From Ornithinicoccus hortensis (GTDB taxonomy: Bacteria; Actinomycetota; Actinomycetes; Actinomycetales; Dermatophilaceae): a stretch of 64,000 nt of DNA. Positions 10,503 through 18,501 of the stretch are shown one piece after another. Position 1 is the first letter of the stretch. Every line of letters begins with the position of its first letter. Under the pieces are notes generated by a model that saw nothing but the letters and a program-made list of their open reading frames with translations, was not told where the DNA came from and made no database searches. The stretch is taken from NCBI RefSeq assembly GCF_006716185.1, contig NZ_VFOP01000001.1, positions 3,472,001 through 3,536,000 of the forward strand, given 5' to 3'. The position numbers were made by a program, and so were the translations under genes.

Positions 10503-12080
10503 GTGGATGCAGGGGAGGACGCCGGCGCGCTGCGCGAGCGACTCCTCGGCCCGGCGCCCGGACGGCGCGAGGTGCGGTGGGGCTGGTGGGGCCCGCTGAT
10601 CGCGATGGTGCTGGGGGGCATCCTCCGGTTCGTCCACCTGGGGCACCCGCACCAGCTGGTCTTCGACGAGACCTACTACGTCAAGCAGGCCTGGTCCCTC
10701 ATCCAGTTCGGCCACGAGCGGCACATCAAGGAGGGGCTGGAGGAGCCGGACGCGCTGTTCACCGCCGGCAACCCGGACGTCTTCGGGACCGCGCCGGACA
10801 TGGTGGTGCACCCACCGGTCGGCAAGTGGATGATCGGGGCCGGCGAGTGGCTGTTCGGGGTGGACAGCTCGTTCGGCTGGCGGTTCGCCTGCGCCGTGGT
10901 GGGCACCCTGTCGATCCTGATGCTGGGCCGGGCCGCCTGGCGGATGTTCCACAACGCCACCCTGGCCACCGCCGCCGCCACCCTGCTGGCCGTCGACGGG
11001 CACCACTTCGTCCACTCCCGGACCGGCCTGCTCGACGTCTTCGTGATGTTCTGGGCGCTCGCCGCGTTCTGCGCGCTCCTGGCGGACCGCGACCGCACCA
11101 GGGCACGGCTGGCCGACGCGGCGGCCAGGATGGGACCGGCGGCCGTGGCGGCCAGCCGGTTCGGCCCCGGGACCGGGATCCGCTGGTGGCGCCTGGTGGC
11201 CGCGCTCTGCCTGGGACTGTGCCTGGGCACCAAGTGGTCCGGCGGCTACTTCCTGGCCGTCTTCGGCCTGATGACCGTCTGGTGGGACATCGGGGCCCGA
11301 CGCACGATCGGGGTGCCCCGGTGGTTCCGGGCGGGGGTGGTGCGCGACGGCATACCGGCCTTCCTGACCGTCGTGCCGATCGCGGTGCTGACCTACCTGG
11401 CGACGTGGGCCGGATGGTTCGCCTCCACGGACGGCTACAAGCGGCAGTGGGCGGCCAGCCACCCCGCCGAGGGGCTGACCCGGTTCCTGCCGGACGCGCT
11501 GCGCTCGCTGTTGAGCTACCACCAAGAGGTCCTGGCCTTCCACGTCGGCCTGCAGAACGAGCACAAGTGGTCCTCGAACCCGTGGTCCTGGATCATCCAG
11601 GGCCGCCCCACGCTGTTCTTCGCCGAGTGGCCCTCGCGCGGCCAGGACGGGTGCACGGCCAACGAGTGCGTCAAGTACATCGCCTCGCTGGGCAACCTGT
11701 TCGTCTGGTGGGGGGCCACGGCCGGGCTGCTCGTCGTGGTCTTCCTGTGGCTGCTCGGCCGGGACTGGCGCGCGGGCGCGGCCCTGGCCGGGATCGCCGC
11801 GGGGTGGCTCCCCTGGTTCCTCTACCAGACCCGCACCATCTACTCCTTCTACGCCGTCGCGTTCGTGCCCTGGCTGGTGCTGGTCGTGGTCTGTTGCCTG
11901 GGGTTGGTGCTCGGCCGGGATTCCGACCCACCCGCCCGACGACGGTGGGGTATGGCGATCGTCTGCACCTACGTGCTGCTCGCCGTGGCCCTCTTCGCCT
12001 GGTACTACCCGGTCTACACCGCCGAGGTGATCCCCCGGACGCAGTGGCAGTGGCGGCTGTGGTTCGACTTCTGGACCTGA
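10503..12080 (+). CDS. pmt: Dolichyl-phosphate-mannose--protein O-mannosyltransferase (GT39)
   Basis: The 525-residue polytopic enzyme transfers mannose from a polyprenyl phosphate to Ser/Thr of proteins during Sec export. The first extracytoplasmic loop carries the acidic pair D55-E56 in HQLVFDETYYVKQAW, and later blocks VHPPVGKW and LGTKWSGGY are characteristic of actinobacterial Pmt. About ten or eleven membrane helices follow, ending in a WFDFWT tail. The start was set at GTG 10503 because a -10 box sits seven bases upstream. Actinobacterial targets are mostly cell-envelope lipoproteins and secreted proteins. Confidence 0.92.
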   Translation: MDAGEDAGALRERLLGPAPGRREVRWGWWGPLIAMVLGGILRFVHLGHPHQLVFDETYYVKQAWSLIQFGHERHIKEGLEEPDALFTAGNPDVFGTAPDMVVHPPVGKWMIGAGEWLFGVDSSFGWRFACAVVGTLSILMLGRAAWRMFHNATLATAAATLLAVDGHHFVHSRTGLLDVFVMFWALAAFCALLADRDRTRARLADAAARMGPAAVAASRFGPGTGIRWWRLVAALCLGLCLGTKWSGGYFLAVFGLMTVWWDIGARRTIGVPRWFRAGVVRDGIPAFLTVVPIAVLTYLATWAGWFASTDGYKRQWAASHPAEGLTRFLPDALRSLLSYHQEVLAFHVGLQNEHKWSSNPWSWIIQGRPTLFFAEWPSRGQDGCTANECVKYIASLGNLFVWWGATAGLLVVVFLWLLGRDWRAGAALAGIAAGWLPWFLYQTRTIYSFYAVAFVPWLVLVVVCCLGLVLGRDSDPPARRRWGMAIVCTYVLLAVALFAWYYPVYTAEVIPRTQWQWRLWFDFWT

Positions 12081-12130
12081 GGCACCCCACCCGGCCACCG
12101 TGATCCGCGCCCGCCCGGTGAGCTCCTCGC

Positions 12131-12136
12131 TAGGAT
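12131..12136 (+). promoter_or_regulatory. -10 box (TAGGAT) of the lipoprotein hydrolase gene
   Basis: TAGGAT ends eight bases before the ATG at 12145, and no ribosome binding site lies between them, consistent with a leaderless transcript. Confidence 0.5.
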
Positions 12137-12144
12137 GCGACCCG

Positions 12145-12978
12145 ATGCGACTCACGAGACTGGTCACGCCCCTGCTCGTGCTCGGGTTGCTGGCGGGGTG
12201 CGGGACGGACGGGGACGACGGCGACGACGGGGCACCGGGGACCCGACCGCAGGACGCCGCCGCGTCCACCACCCGGACCGCGCCGGCACAGGGGCAGGAT
12301 CCGTCCACGTCGCCCGAGGAGGCCACCACCGAGGAGGCCACCACCGAGGAGGCCACGAAGCCGCCCTGTGACGCCGGCGAGCGGGCCGAGTGGCACGACC
12401 TGATGGGGACCGGCGGACCGGACGCCTTTCAACTCGGCGAGGGCGGCCCCGGGGTCGTCCTGCTCCACCAGAACGACGGTCGCGCGTGCGCCTGGGTCCC
12501 CTTCGCCGACCAGTTGGCCGCGCAGGGGTATGCGGTGCTGGTCCCCGTGATGGAGAGCGGGACCTGGCCGCAGCCGGTCATCGCCCGGGGGGCCGAGCAA
12601 CTGCGGGGCGGGGGCAGCGACAGCATCGCCCTGGTGGGAGCCTCGATGGGCGGCACCTACGCCATCGCCGCAGCGCCCGACCTGGCGCAACCACCTGACG
12701 TCGTGGTGGCCGTGTCGGCTCCCGGGTACTACCGGGGAGCGAGCGCGCGGGACGTCATCGGCGACCTGACGCTCCCGGTCCTGCTCGTGGCGGCCCAGGA
12801 GGACGCCGGCTTCGCGGACGAGGGCCAGACGATGGCCGCGGCCGCCCAGGACGCGGAGCTGGTCATCCTGCCGGGGTATGCCCACGGCATCCGGCTCCTG
12901 GAGCAGGACCCCGATGCGGCCCGGGCGGTGCTGGATGCGTTGCACGAGCACGTCCCGGTAGACGCGGGGGCCGACTGA
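12145..12978 (+). CDS. Lipoprotein with alpha/beta-hydrolase (dienelactone-hydrolase-like) domain
   Basis: The 277-residue precursor has a lipoprotein signal with lipobox LLAG-C19. A disordered, repeat-containing linker follows (EEATTEEATTEEATK, residues 58-72, encoded by three near-identical 15-nt units from about 12314). The hydrolase domain spans about 85-270. The nucleophile elbow is GAS167MGG, a likely acid is D220 (AAQED) and the histidine is H247 (GYAHG), so the triad is complete. It is probably an extracytoplasmic esterase or related hydrolase tethered to the membrane; the substrate is unknown. The Thr-rich linker is a plausible O-mannosylation target of the adjacent Pmt, but that is inference. 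Confidence 0.75.
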   Translation: MRLTRLVTPLLVLGLLAGCGTDGDDGDDGAPGTRPQDAAASTTRTAPAQGQDPSTSPEEATTEEATTEEATKPPCDAGERAEWHDLMGTGGPDAFQLGEGGPGVVLLHQNDGRACAWVPFADQLAAQGYAVLVPVMESGTWPQPVIARGAEQLRGGGSDSIALVGASMGGTYAIAAAPDLAQPPDVVVAVSAPGYYRGASARDVIGDLTLPVLLVAAQEDAGFADEGQTMAAAAQDAELVILPGYAHGIRLLEQDPDAARAVLDALHEHVPVDAGAD

Positions 12979-13009
12979 GTCCGGCCCTGCTCCCCCACCG
13001 GTCCGACTC

Positions 13010-13327
13010 CTACTCGGTCAGGCCCATCGCCTCGGCGAGCGCCAGGTGGCGGCTCCCCTCCTCGGCGCGCCCGGCCCGCTGCAGCGTGCGGGCCAGCACC
13101 AGGTGGGCGTAGGCGTCGCTGGGCCACCGCTCCACGATGACCTTCAGCTCCTGCTCGGCCCGCCCGAGCTGGGCGGAGTGGTAGTAGGAGCGCGCCAGCA
13201 ACAGCCGCAGCTCCTGCTGGTCCGGCTCCTCCTCGACGAGGTCGCGCAGGATCTTGGCAGCGCCTGCATAGTCCTTCGTCTCGAACAGGAAGGTGGCCCG
13301 GTCGTAGCGGGCGGCCGCGTCGGTCAT
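13010..13327 (-). CDS. Tetratricopeptide repeat protein
   Basis: The 105-residue protein consists almost entirely of about three TPR units (for example DRATFLFETKDYAGAAKILRDLVEEEP and the SYYHSAQLGRAEQELK and ARTLQRAGRAEEGSRHL blocks). Such proteins mediate protein contacts; the partner is unknown. The start MTDAAARYD (ATG at 13327) was chosen over an upstream extension that runs into the divergent regulator. It is divergent from the regulator over 79 bases. Confidence 0.75.
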   Translation of the reverse strand: MTDAAARYDRATFLFETKDYAGAAKILRDLVEEEPDQQELRLLLARSYYHSAQLGRAEQELKVIVERWPSDAYAHLVLARTLQRAGRAEEGSRHLALAEAMGLTE

Positions 13328-13406
13328 GTGCCCGAGTCTGCCGCATCCTCCCCTCACCCTCACCCCGGACAGTTGCACCTGCGGTCGGCAGGGGCGACAG
13401 TGGGGT

Positions 13407-14030
13407 ATGCCGCGCCGCACCACCGACTACCGCGGGCTCGCCGAGTCCAGCCGGGTCCGGTTGCTCCGCGCGATCCAGCTGTCCCCCGGGAGCACTCTGC
13501 GCCAGCTGACCGAGCGCACCGGGATCCACGAGAACACCGCGCGCGATCACCTGCGCACCCTCGAGCAGGAGGGGTTGATCACGACCCGGCCGCTCCGCAG
13601 CGGTCGGCGCGGCCGCCCCGCCACGACATACACCGCGGTCGATGACACGAGCACCAACGAGGCGGCCCACCGCCGGGTCGAACGGGCACTGCAGAAGCGT
13701 CGGCTGCTCCGCACCCTGCTGCCCGAACACGACCGGACCGGCGGGCTCGCCGAGGCCGCCGTCCACCAGTTGGATGTCCTGCAGGAGCACCTGGACGACA
13801 CCGGCTTCGACCCGGAGGTCGACCCCCGGCGGATGGTGGTTGGGCTGGTCCCCTGCCCGTTCCACCGCATCGTGAGCGAGGACCAGGAGCTGGCCTGTGC
13901 GGCGCACGCCCGCCTGCTCCAGGACACCCTGGCGCAGGTGCCGGGGCCGGTCCGGTTGGAGGAGCTCCGCCCGTTCGTGACCCCGCAGTCCTGCGAGGTT
14001 CGACTGGCCTACTACGAGGCGTCGGAATAA
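13407..14030 (+). CDS. Winged-helix regulator with C-terminal Cys/His cluster, next to NO reductase
   Basis: The 207-residue protein has an N-terminal winged HTH (about residues 14-80: RLLRAIQLSPGSTLRQLTERTG then a basic wing RSGRRGRPATTY). The C-terminal domain has conserved-type ligands C150-P-F-H153, C164-A-A-H167 and C196. The CPFH...ELxCxxHxxLL pattern is seen in SufR-like regulators that hold an iron-sulfur cluster. Standing directly upstream of a quinol NO reductase on the same strand, it is a good candidate for a nitric-oxide or redox sensor controlling it. This role is inferred. ATG at 13407 follows a GACAGT -10-like box by five bases. Confidence 0.75.
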   Translation: MPRRTTDYRGLAESSRVRLLRAIQLSPGSTLRQLTERTGIHENTARDHLRTLEQEGLITTRPLRSGRRGRPATTYTAVDDTSTNEAAHRRVERALQKRRLLRTLLPEHDRTGGLAEAAVHQLDVLQEHLDDTGFDPEVDPRRMVVGLVPCPFHRIVSEDQELACAAHARLLQDTLAQVPGPVRLEELRPFVTPQSCEVRLAYYEASE

Positions 14031-14181
14031 ACACGGTCGAAACTCCGGGGTGCCTCGGACCGGTCCTAGCATGTCGCTCGGACTCGCCTGCCGCGCAACC
14101 AGGTGCATTCTCGTCCCGGCCTTTGCTGCCCTGCGCGCGTGGTGGTGGTCCTCGGATCGTTGACGCGAGACAGGACGGGCC

Positions 14182-16617
14182 ATGGCTGGATCACGCGACC
14201 AGGACACCCTCGTCACCAGGGGTGTGGGGAAGCCGGCAGGAAGCGGTCGGGTCGACCTGACTATCTCCAAGGGATGGGTCCAGGGGGTGGCCCTGGTCCT
14301 GGTCTTCGGCTTCCTCGTCATGGGGATCCTCGCCTACCGCACCTACAGCGACGGGATGCCGCAACCCGAGCGGGTGGTCGACGAGTCCGGCACCGTGGTC
14401 TACACCGGCGAGGAGATCACCAACGGCCAGGCGATCTTCCTGCGCCGGGGACTGCAGCAGTACGGGTCGGTCATGGGCCACGGCGGCTACCTCGGTCCCG
14501 ACTACACGGCCGAGTCCCTGCGGCTCGGGACCGAGCACATCCGGGCGGACCTGGAGCAGCAGGGCGTGCCGGACCCCAGCAGCGCCGTCGTGGACATCCA
14601 GCGGGCGAACCAGTATGACGAGGCGACGGGGACGCTGGTGCTGACGGCCGAGCAGGTGGCCGCCTTCGACCACCTCACGGAGCACTACGCGACGGTGTTC
14701 GGGGAGGACTCCACCAAGTACGGGCTCATCCCCGAGATGATCACCGACCCCGAGCAGATCCACGACCTCACGGCCTTCTTCTCCTGGACCGCGTGGGCGG
14801 CCGCCGCGGAACGGCCGGGCCACTCCTACTCCTACACCAACAACTGGCCGCCCGACGAGAGCGTCGGCAACACCCCCACCGCGGACATCCTGGTGTGGTC
14901 GGCGATGTCGTTGGTGGCGTTGTTGGCCGGCTTGGGGGCGCTGTTCGCCCTGTACGGCCGGTGGAGCCGGAAGATCGGCTGGCACGGGAACGAGGCCCCG
15001 TCGCTGGCCTTCCTCCAACCGGGCAAGGTCGCGATCACCCCGTCCCAACGGGTCACCGCGTGGTTCTTCCTGGTCGTGGCCGTGCTGTTCCTCGTGCAGG
15101 CCACGCTGGGGGCGGCGATCGAGCACTACCGCGCGGACCTGTCCACCTTCTTCGGGCTGGACCTGGCCCGGCTGCTGCCGTTCAACCTGGCCCGCACCTG
15201 GCACGTCCAGCTCTCGCTCCTGTGGACCGCCGCGTCCTTCCTCGCGGCCGGCATCTTCCTCGCGCCGATCATCTCCGGCCGGGAGCCCCGGCGACAGTCC
15301 TGGCTCGCGACCGGGCTCCTGGTGGCGCTGGCCCTGGTGGTGGCCGGCACCCTCACCGGCACCGCCCTGAGCACCTTCGGCGTCGACTGGGCCGAGGGTT
15401 CGGTCTTCTTCGACCAGCAGTGGGAGTACCTCGACCTGCCGCGCTTCTGGCAGGCCCTGCTGGTGATCGGGCTGTTCCTGTGGATCGCGATCATCTACCG
15501 GGCGATCCGGTCCAGGCTGCGGACCGAGAGCAAGTTCAACATGCCGTGGCTGTTCTTCTACGCCGGCCTGGCGATCCCGGGGTTCTACGCCGTCGGGCTG
15601 CTCGCCGGGACCGAGACGCACATCACGGTCGCCGAGTTCTGGCGGTTCTGGGTGGTGCACCTGTGGGTGGAGGACTTCCTCGAGCTGTTCACGACGGTGA
15701 TGGTGGCCTACATCTTCGTGATGCTCGGGGTGGTGCGCCGCAAGATCGCGATCCAGATCATTTTCCTGGACGTCATCCTGTACTCGATCGGCGGCGTGCT
15801 CGGCACGATGCACCACCTGTACTTCTCCGGGACCCCGGTCGAGCACATGGCGCTGGGCGCCTTCTTCTCCGCCCTCGAGGTCATCCCGCTGACCTTCCTC
15901 ACCGTGGAGGCGTGGACCTTCCTGCAACTCGGGTCCCGGCAGGAGTCCCGCAGCAGCGCGCCCTTCCCGCACCGGTGGGCCGTCATGTTCCTGGTGGCGG
16001 TCGGCTTCTGGAACTTCGTGGGCGCCGGCGTCTTCGGTTTCCTGATCAACCTGCCCATCGTGTCCTACTACCAGATCGGCACCGCCCTGACCGCCAACCA
16101 TGCCCACGGCGCGATGATGGGCGTCTACGGGATGCTGGCGGTCGGGCTGGCGCTGTTCGCTCTCCGCTACATCATCCCGCCGCAGCGGTGGCCCGACCGA
16201 TTGGCCAAACTCTCCTTCTGGTCGCTCAACGTCGGGCTGGCCTGGATGGTCTTCGCCACCCTGCTGCCGCTCGGGGTCCTCCAACTGTGGCACTCGGTCA
16301 ACGAGGGCTACTTCGAGGCACGCACCCTGGGGTACATCTCCGAGCCGGGCAACGCGATCCTGGAGTGGCTGCGGATGCCCGGGGACGTGGTCTTCCTGGT
16401 CACCGGCATCCTGCCGTTCCTGTGGATCGCCTGGCTCGGTGTGCGCCACGGGATCCCGGCCACCACCCACACCATGGAGCCGGAGACGCTCTTCGTGGAG
16501 GAGCACGAACGGGCCCGGGAGGACCGCACCGGTCTGGTCGCGGCGGGCGGCGGTGGCCCGGCCGGCGGCAGCGACGCCGGTCGGACCGCGGGCCGCGACG
16601 GGCGGGACGACCCGTGA
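14182..16617 (+). CDS. norB: Quinol-dependent nitric-oxide reductase (qNor)
   Basis: The 811-residue membrane enzyme reduces 2 NO to N2O with quinol electrons. It has the N-terminal extension typical of qNor (about residues 30-250, replacing the NorC subunit) and then the 12-helix catalytic core. Heme and FeB ligands are visible as TWHVQLSLLW, VVHLWVEDFLE (His plus the active-site Glu), GTMHHLYFSG and ANHAHGAMMG. The C-terminal 50 residues are hydrophilic and Gly/Asp-rich. In a genome fragment with no other denitrification genes it probably serves NO detoxification. A 151-base gap from the regulator contains no other gene; a TAGCAT at about 14067 is a possible -10. Confidence 0.95.
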   Translation: MAGSRDQDTLVTRGVGKPAGSGRVDLTISKGWVQGVALVLVFGFLVMGILAYRTYSDGMPQPERVVDESGTVVYTGEEITNGQAIFLRRGLQQYGSVMGHGGYLGPDYTAESLRLGTEHIRADLEQQGVPDPSSAVVDIQRANQYDEATGTLVLTAEQVAAFDHLTEHYATVFGEDSTKYGLIPEMITDPEQIHDLTAFFSWTAWAAAAERPGHSYSYTNNWPPDESVGNTPTADILVWSAMSLVALLAGLGALFALYGRWSRKIGWHGNEAPSLAFLQPGKVAITPSQRVTAWFFLVVAVLFLVQATLGAAIEHYRADLSTFFGLDLARLLPFNLARTWHVQLSLLWTAASFLAAGIFLAPIISGREPRRQSWLATGLLVALALVVAGTLTGTALSTFGVDWAEGSVFFDQQWEYLDLPRFWQALLVIGLFLWIAIIYRAIRSRLRTESKFNMPWLFFYAGLAIPGFYAVGLLAGTETHITVAEFWRFWVVHLWVEDFLELFTTVMVAYIFVMLGVVRRKIAIQIIFLDVILYSIGGVLGTMHHLYFSGTPVEHMALGAFFSALEVIPLTFLTVEAWTFLQLGSRQESRSSAPFPHRWAVMFLVAVGFWNFVGAGVFGFLINLPIVSYYQIGTALTANHAHGAMMGVYGMLAVGLALFALRYIIPPQRWPDRLAKLSFWSLNVGLAWMVFATLLPLGVLQLWHSVNEGYFEARTLGYISEPGNAILEWLRMPGDVVFLVTGILPFLWIAWLGVRHGIPATTHTMEPETLFVEEHERAREDRTGLVAAGGGGPAGGSDAGRTAGRDGRDDP

Positions 16618-17288
16618 TCGACCTGACCTCGGTCGCCCCGACGACCTGGTTCGCCACCGGGTATGCCGTGGTGCTGGTGATCGTCGCCTACGGGATCGAC
16701 CTGATGTCGCACCGGGCGGCCCGCAACCTGGAGTCGCACCGCACGGCCGGCTTCGTCTACCACGAGGACCACGACGCCTGGGTCTGCCCGGAGGACCAGT
16801 GGCTGTGGCCGCAGTCGTTCGATCCCGACAACCGGGTGATGCGCTACCGGGGCAGTCCGACGATCTGCAACGCCTGCCCGGTGAAGGACACCTGCACCAG
16901 CTCGGCCGGGGGCCGGGAGATCCAACGCAACGTCGACCCGTGGCCTGCCTCGGAGTCGGCCCGGTTCCACCGGGGACTGGCCTGCACGGTCGCGACCCTG
17001 GCGGCCGCCTGGCCCCTGGTCAGCGCGTTCGTGGCCCCCACACCGACCGAGTCCTGGGGCCTGGCCGGCATGACCCTGCTGGTGGTCCTGGTCTCGCTGC
17101 CGCTGTGGTCCCACCTGCGCCGCGCACGCGTCGACCCGGAGGGCGTGGTGTTCCGCAGCTCCGACGACAACGCGGCCGACCGGGCACAGACCGCACACCA
17201 CCAGCTGACCCGGCGGACCGCATACTGGTCGGACCGCAAGCACCCCGCCGTGGGTGACTCGGCACCCGGTCACGGGAGAGCCCGATGA
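16614..17288 (+). CDS. Cys-rich membrane protein coupled to NO reductase
   Basis: The 224-residue protein has one membrane helix at about 12-30, then a soluble module with C58, C85, C88 and C94 (WVCPED, CNACPVKDTC, then GREI.R). Two further helices lie at about 121-141 and 149-167. The CPxx...CxxCPxxxxCT...GR.I.R arrangement resembles the Cys module in the C-terminal part of IS1182-type transposases, so it may bind zinc or another metal; no transposase catalytic domain is present. The GTG at 16614 overlaps the norB stop by four bases, indicating co-translation with the reductase. I do not know its function; a role in assembly or electron supply is speculation. Confidence 0.7.
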   Translation: MIDLTSVAPTTWFATGYAVVLVIVAYGIDLMSHRAARNLESHRTAGFVYHEDHDAWVCPEDQWLWPQSFDPDNRVMRYRGSPTICNACPVKDTCTSSAGGREIQRNVDPWPASESARFHRGLACTVATLAAAWPLVSAFVAPTPTESWGLAGMTLLVVLVSLPLWSHLRRARVDPEGVVFRSSDDNAADRAQTAHHQLTRRTAYWSDRKHPAVGDSAPGHGRAR

Positions 17289-18130
17289 TCCCCCCGCCCG
17301 TCGTCGTCGCCGTCCTCGTCATCCTGCTGGTGGCCCTCCTGCTGGTCTGCGTGCGGATCGTGCCCGAGTACCAGCGGGCCATCGTCTTCCGGTTGGGTCG
17401 ACTGCGTGGGCCGCTCGGTCCCGGGCTCGTCTTCCTGCTCCCGGGCCTGGACAAGCTGGTCCGGGTCGACCTCCGGGTGGTGACCCTTACCATCCCTCCC
17501 CAGGAGGTGATCACCCGGGACAACGTGACCGCCAGGGTCAACGCCGTCGTGCTGTTCCGGGTCGTCGACCCGGTGAGTTCGGTGATGGAGGTGGAGAACC
17601 ACGCCGTGGCCACCTCCCAGATCGCCCAGACCAGCCTGCGCTCGGTCGTCGGCCGTGCGGACCTCGACACCCTGCTCGCCCACCGTGCGGACCTGAACGA
17701 GGACCTGACCTTCTCGCTGGCCAGGCAGACCAAGCCCTGGGGTGTGGAGGCCCAGGTGGTGGAGATCAAGGACGTCGAGATCCCCGAGATGATGCAGCGG
17801 GCGATGGCCCGTGAGGCCGAGGCCGAACGGGAGCGCCGGGCCAAGGTGATCAGTGCCCACGGTGAGCTCCAGGCATCCCAGGAACTCCGGGACGCCGCGG
17901 CCACGCTCAGCGAGAGCCCCGCCTCGCTGCAGCTGCGCTACCTCCAGACCCTGTTGGAGCTCGGCGCGGACCAGAACTCCACTGTGGTGTTCCCGCTCCC
18001 GATGGACATCGTGGGTCCGCTCCTCAACGCCTTCGGCGGCTCCCGCGGAGCGGGGCCCGCGACCTCGCCGTCCCCACTCTCCAGCAGCCCTCCCGCTGAC
18101 CAGATCCCGACCACCGACAAGGGGGAATGA
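17285..18130 (+). CDS. SPFH/Band 7 domain protein (slipin/stomatin-like)
   Basis: The 281-residue protein has an N-terminal membrane anchor (about 5-24) followed by an SPFH domain (VPEYQRAIVFRLGRLRG... through VEIPEMMQRAMAREAEAERERRAKV) and a coiled C-terminal helix. The last 45 residues are Pro/Ser-rich. Slipins form oligomeric membrane scaffolds. ATGA overlap with the Cys-rich membrane protein gene places it in the norB operon. The usual partner of slipins is an NfeD-like protein; the following small gene is not an obvious NfeD. Confidence 0.88.
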   Translation: MIPPPVVVAVLVILLVALLLVCVRIVPEYQRAIVFRLGRLRGPLGPGLVFLLPGLDKLVRVDLRVVTLTIPPQEVITRDNVTARVNAVVLFRVVDPVSSVMEVENHAVATSQIAQTSLRSVVGRADLDTLLAHRADLNEDLTFSLARQTKPWGVEAQVVEIKDVEIPEMMQRAMAREAEAERERRAKVISAHGELQASQELRDAAATLSESPASLQLRYLQTLLELGADQNSTVVFPLPMDIVGPLLNAFGGSRGAGPATSPSPLSSSPPADQIPTTDKGE

Positions 18131-18501
18131 TGCCCTCCTCCCAGCCCGACGCAGCCACGTCCGACATTCCCCCGCCCGGGCGTCCGGTGCTCCTGGAATC
18201 GACGCCGCCGGGGTTCTGGGCGCTCATCCTGGGCGGATCCGTCATGGTCCTCGCCCCGCTGTTCGGGTTCCTGATCGGCACGGCGAACGGTCCTGGTGAC
18301 GGGGACGCCCTGCTGAACCCGATCTACCTCTCGCTGTTCATCGGGGTCGTCGTCGGTGGGTGCGGTGGGTTCATCGCCCTGTGGGGTGGGGCGCGGCTCT
18401 ACCGTTCGCTCCACCCGTCCGGGTCCGCCGCAGGCGGTGTGGACTCCCCGGCGGGCGGTACCGACCCGGCGACCACCCCGGCACCCGAGACCACCGACTG
18501 A
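18127..18501 (+). CDS. Small two-helix membrane protein at the end of the NO operon
   Basis: The 124-residue protein has two membrane helices (about 30-50 and 67-90) and a disordered Ser/Pro/Thr-rich tail. The start ATG overlaps the slipin stop by four bases. Its final 103 bases overlap the 3' end of the oppositely oriented PH-domain gene. Family not recognised; real coding is supported by the coupling and the helix pattern. Confidence 0.6.
   Translation: MMPSSQPDAATSDIPPPGRPVLLESTPPGFWALILGGSVMVLAPLFGFLIGTANGPGDGDALLNPIYLSLFIGVVVGGCGGFIALWGGARLYRSLHPSGSAAGGVDSPAGGTDPATTPAPETTD

Noticed and set aside
9735-12356. An 873-codon minus-strand open frame continuing upstream from sdhC
   Set aside because: Beyond the GTG at 10430 it is the complement of the mannosyltransferase gene; composition is Pro/Gly/His-rich and no domain is present.
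14191-16506. A 771-codon open frame antisense to norB
   Set aside because: It is a GC-rich antisense shadow with His/Glu/Arg-rich sequence and no recognisable domain; norB is clearly the coding strand.
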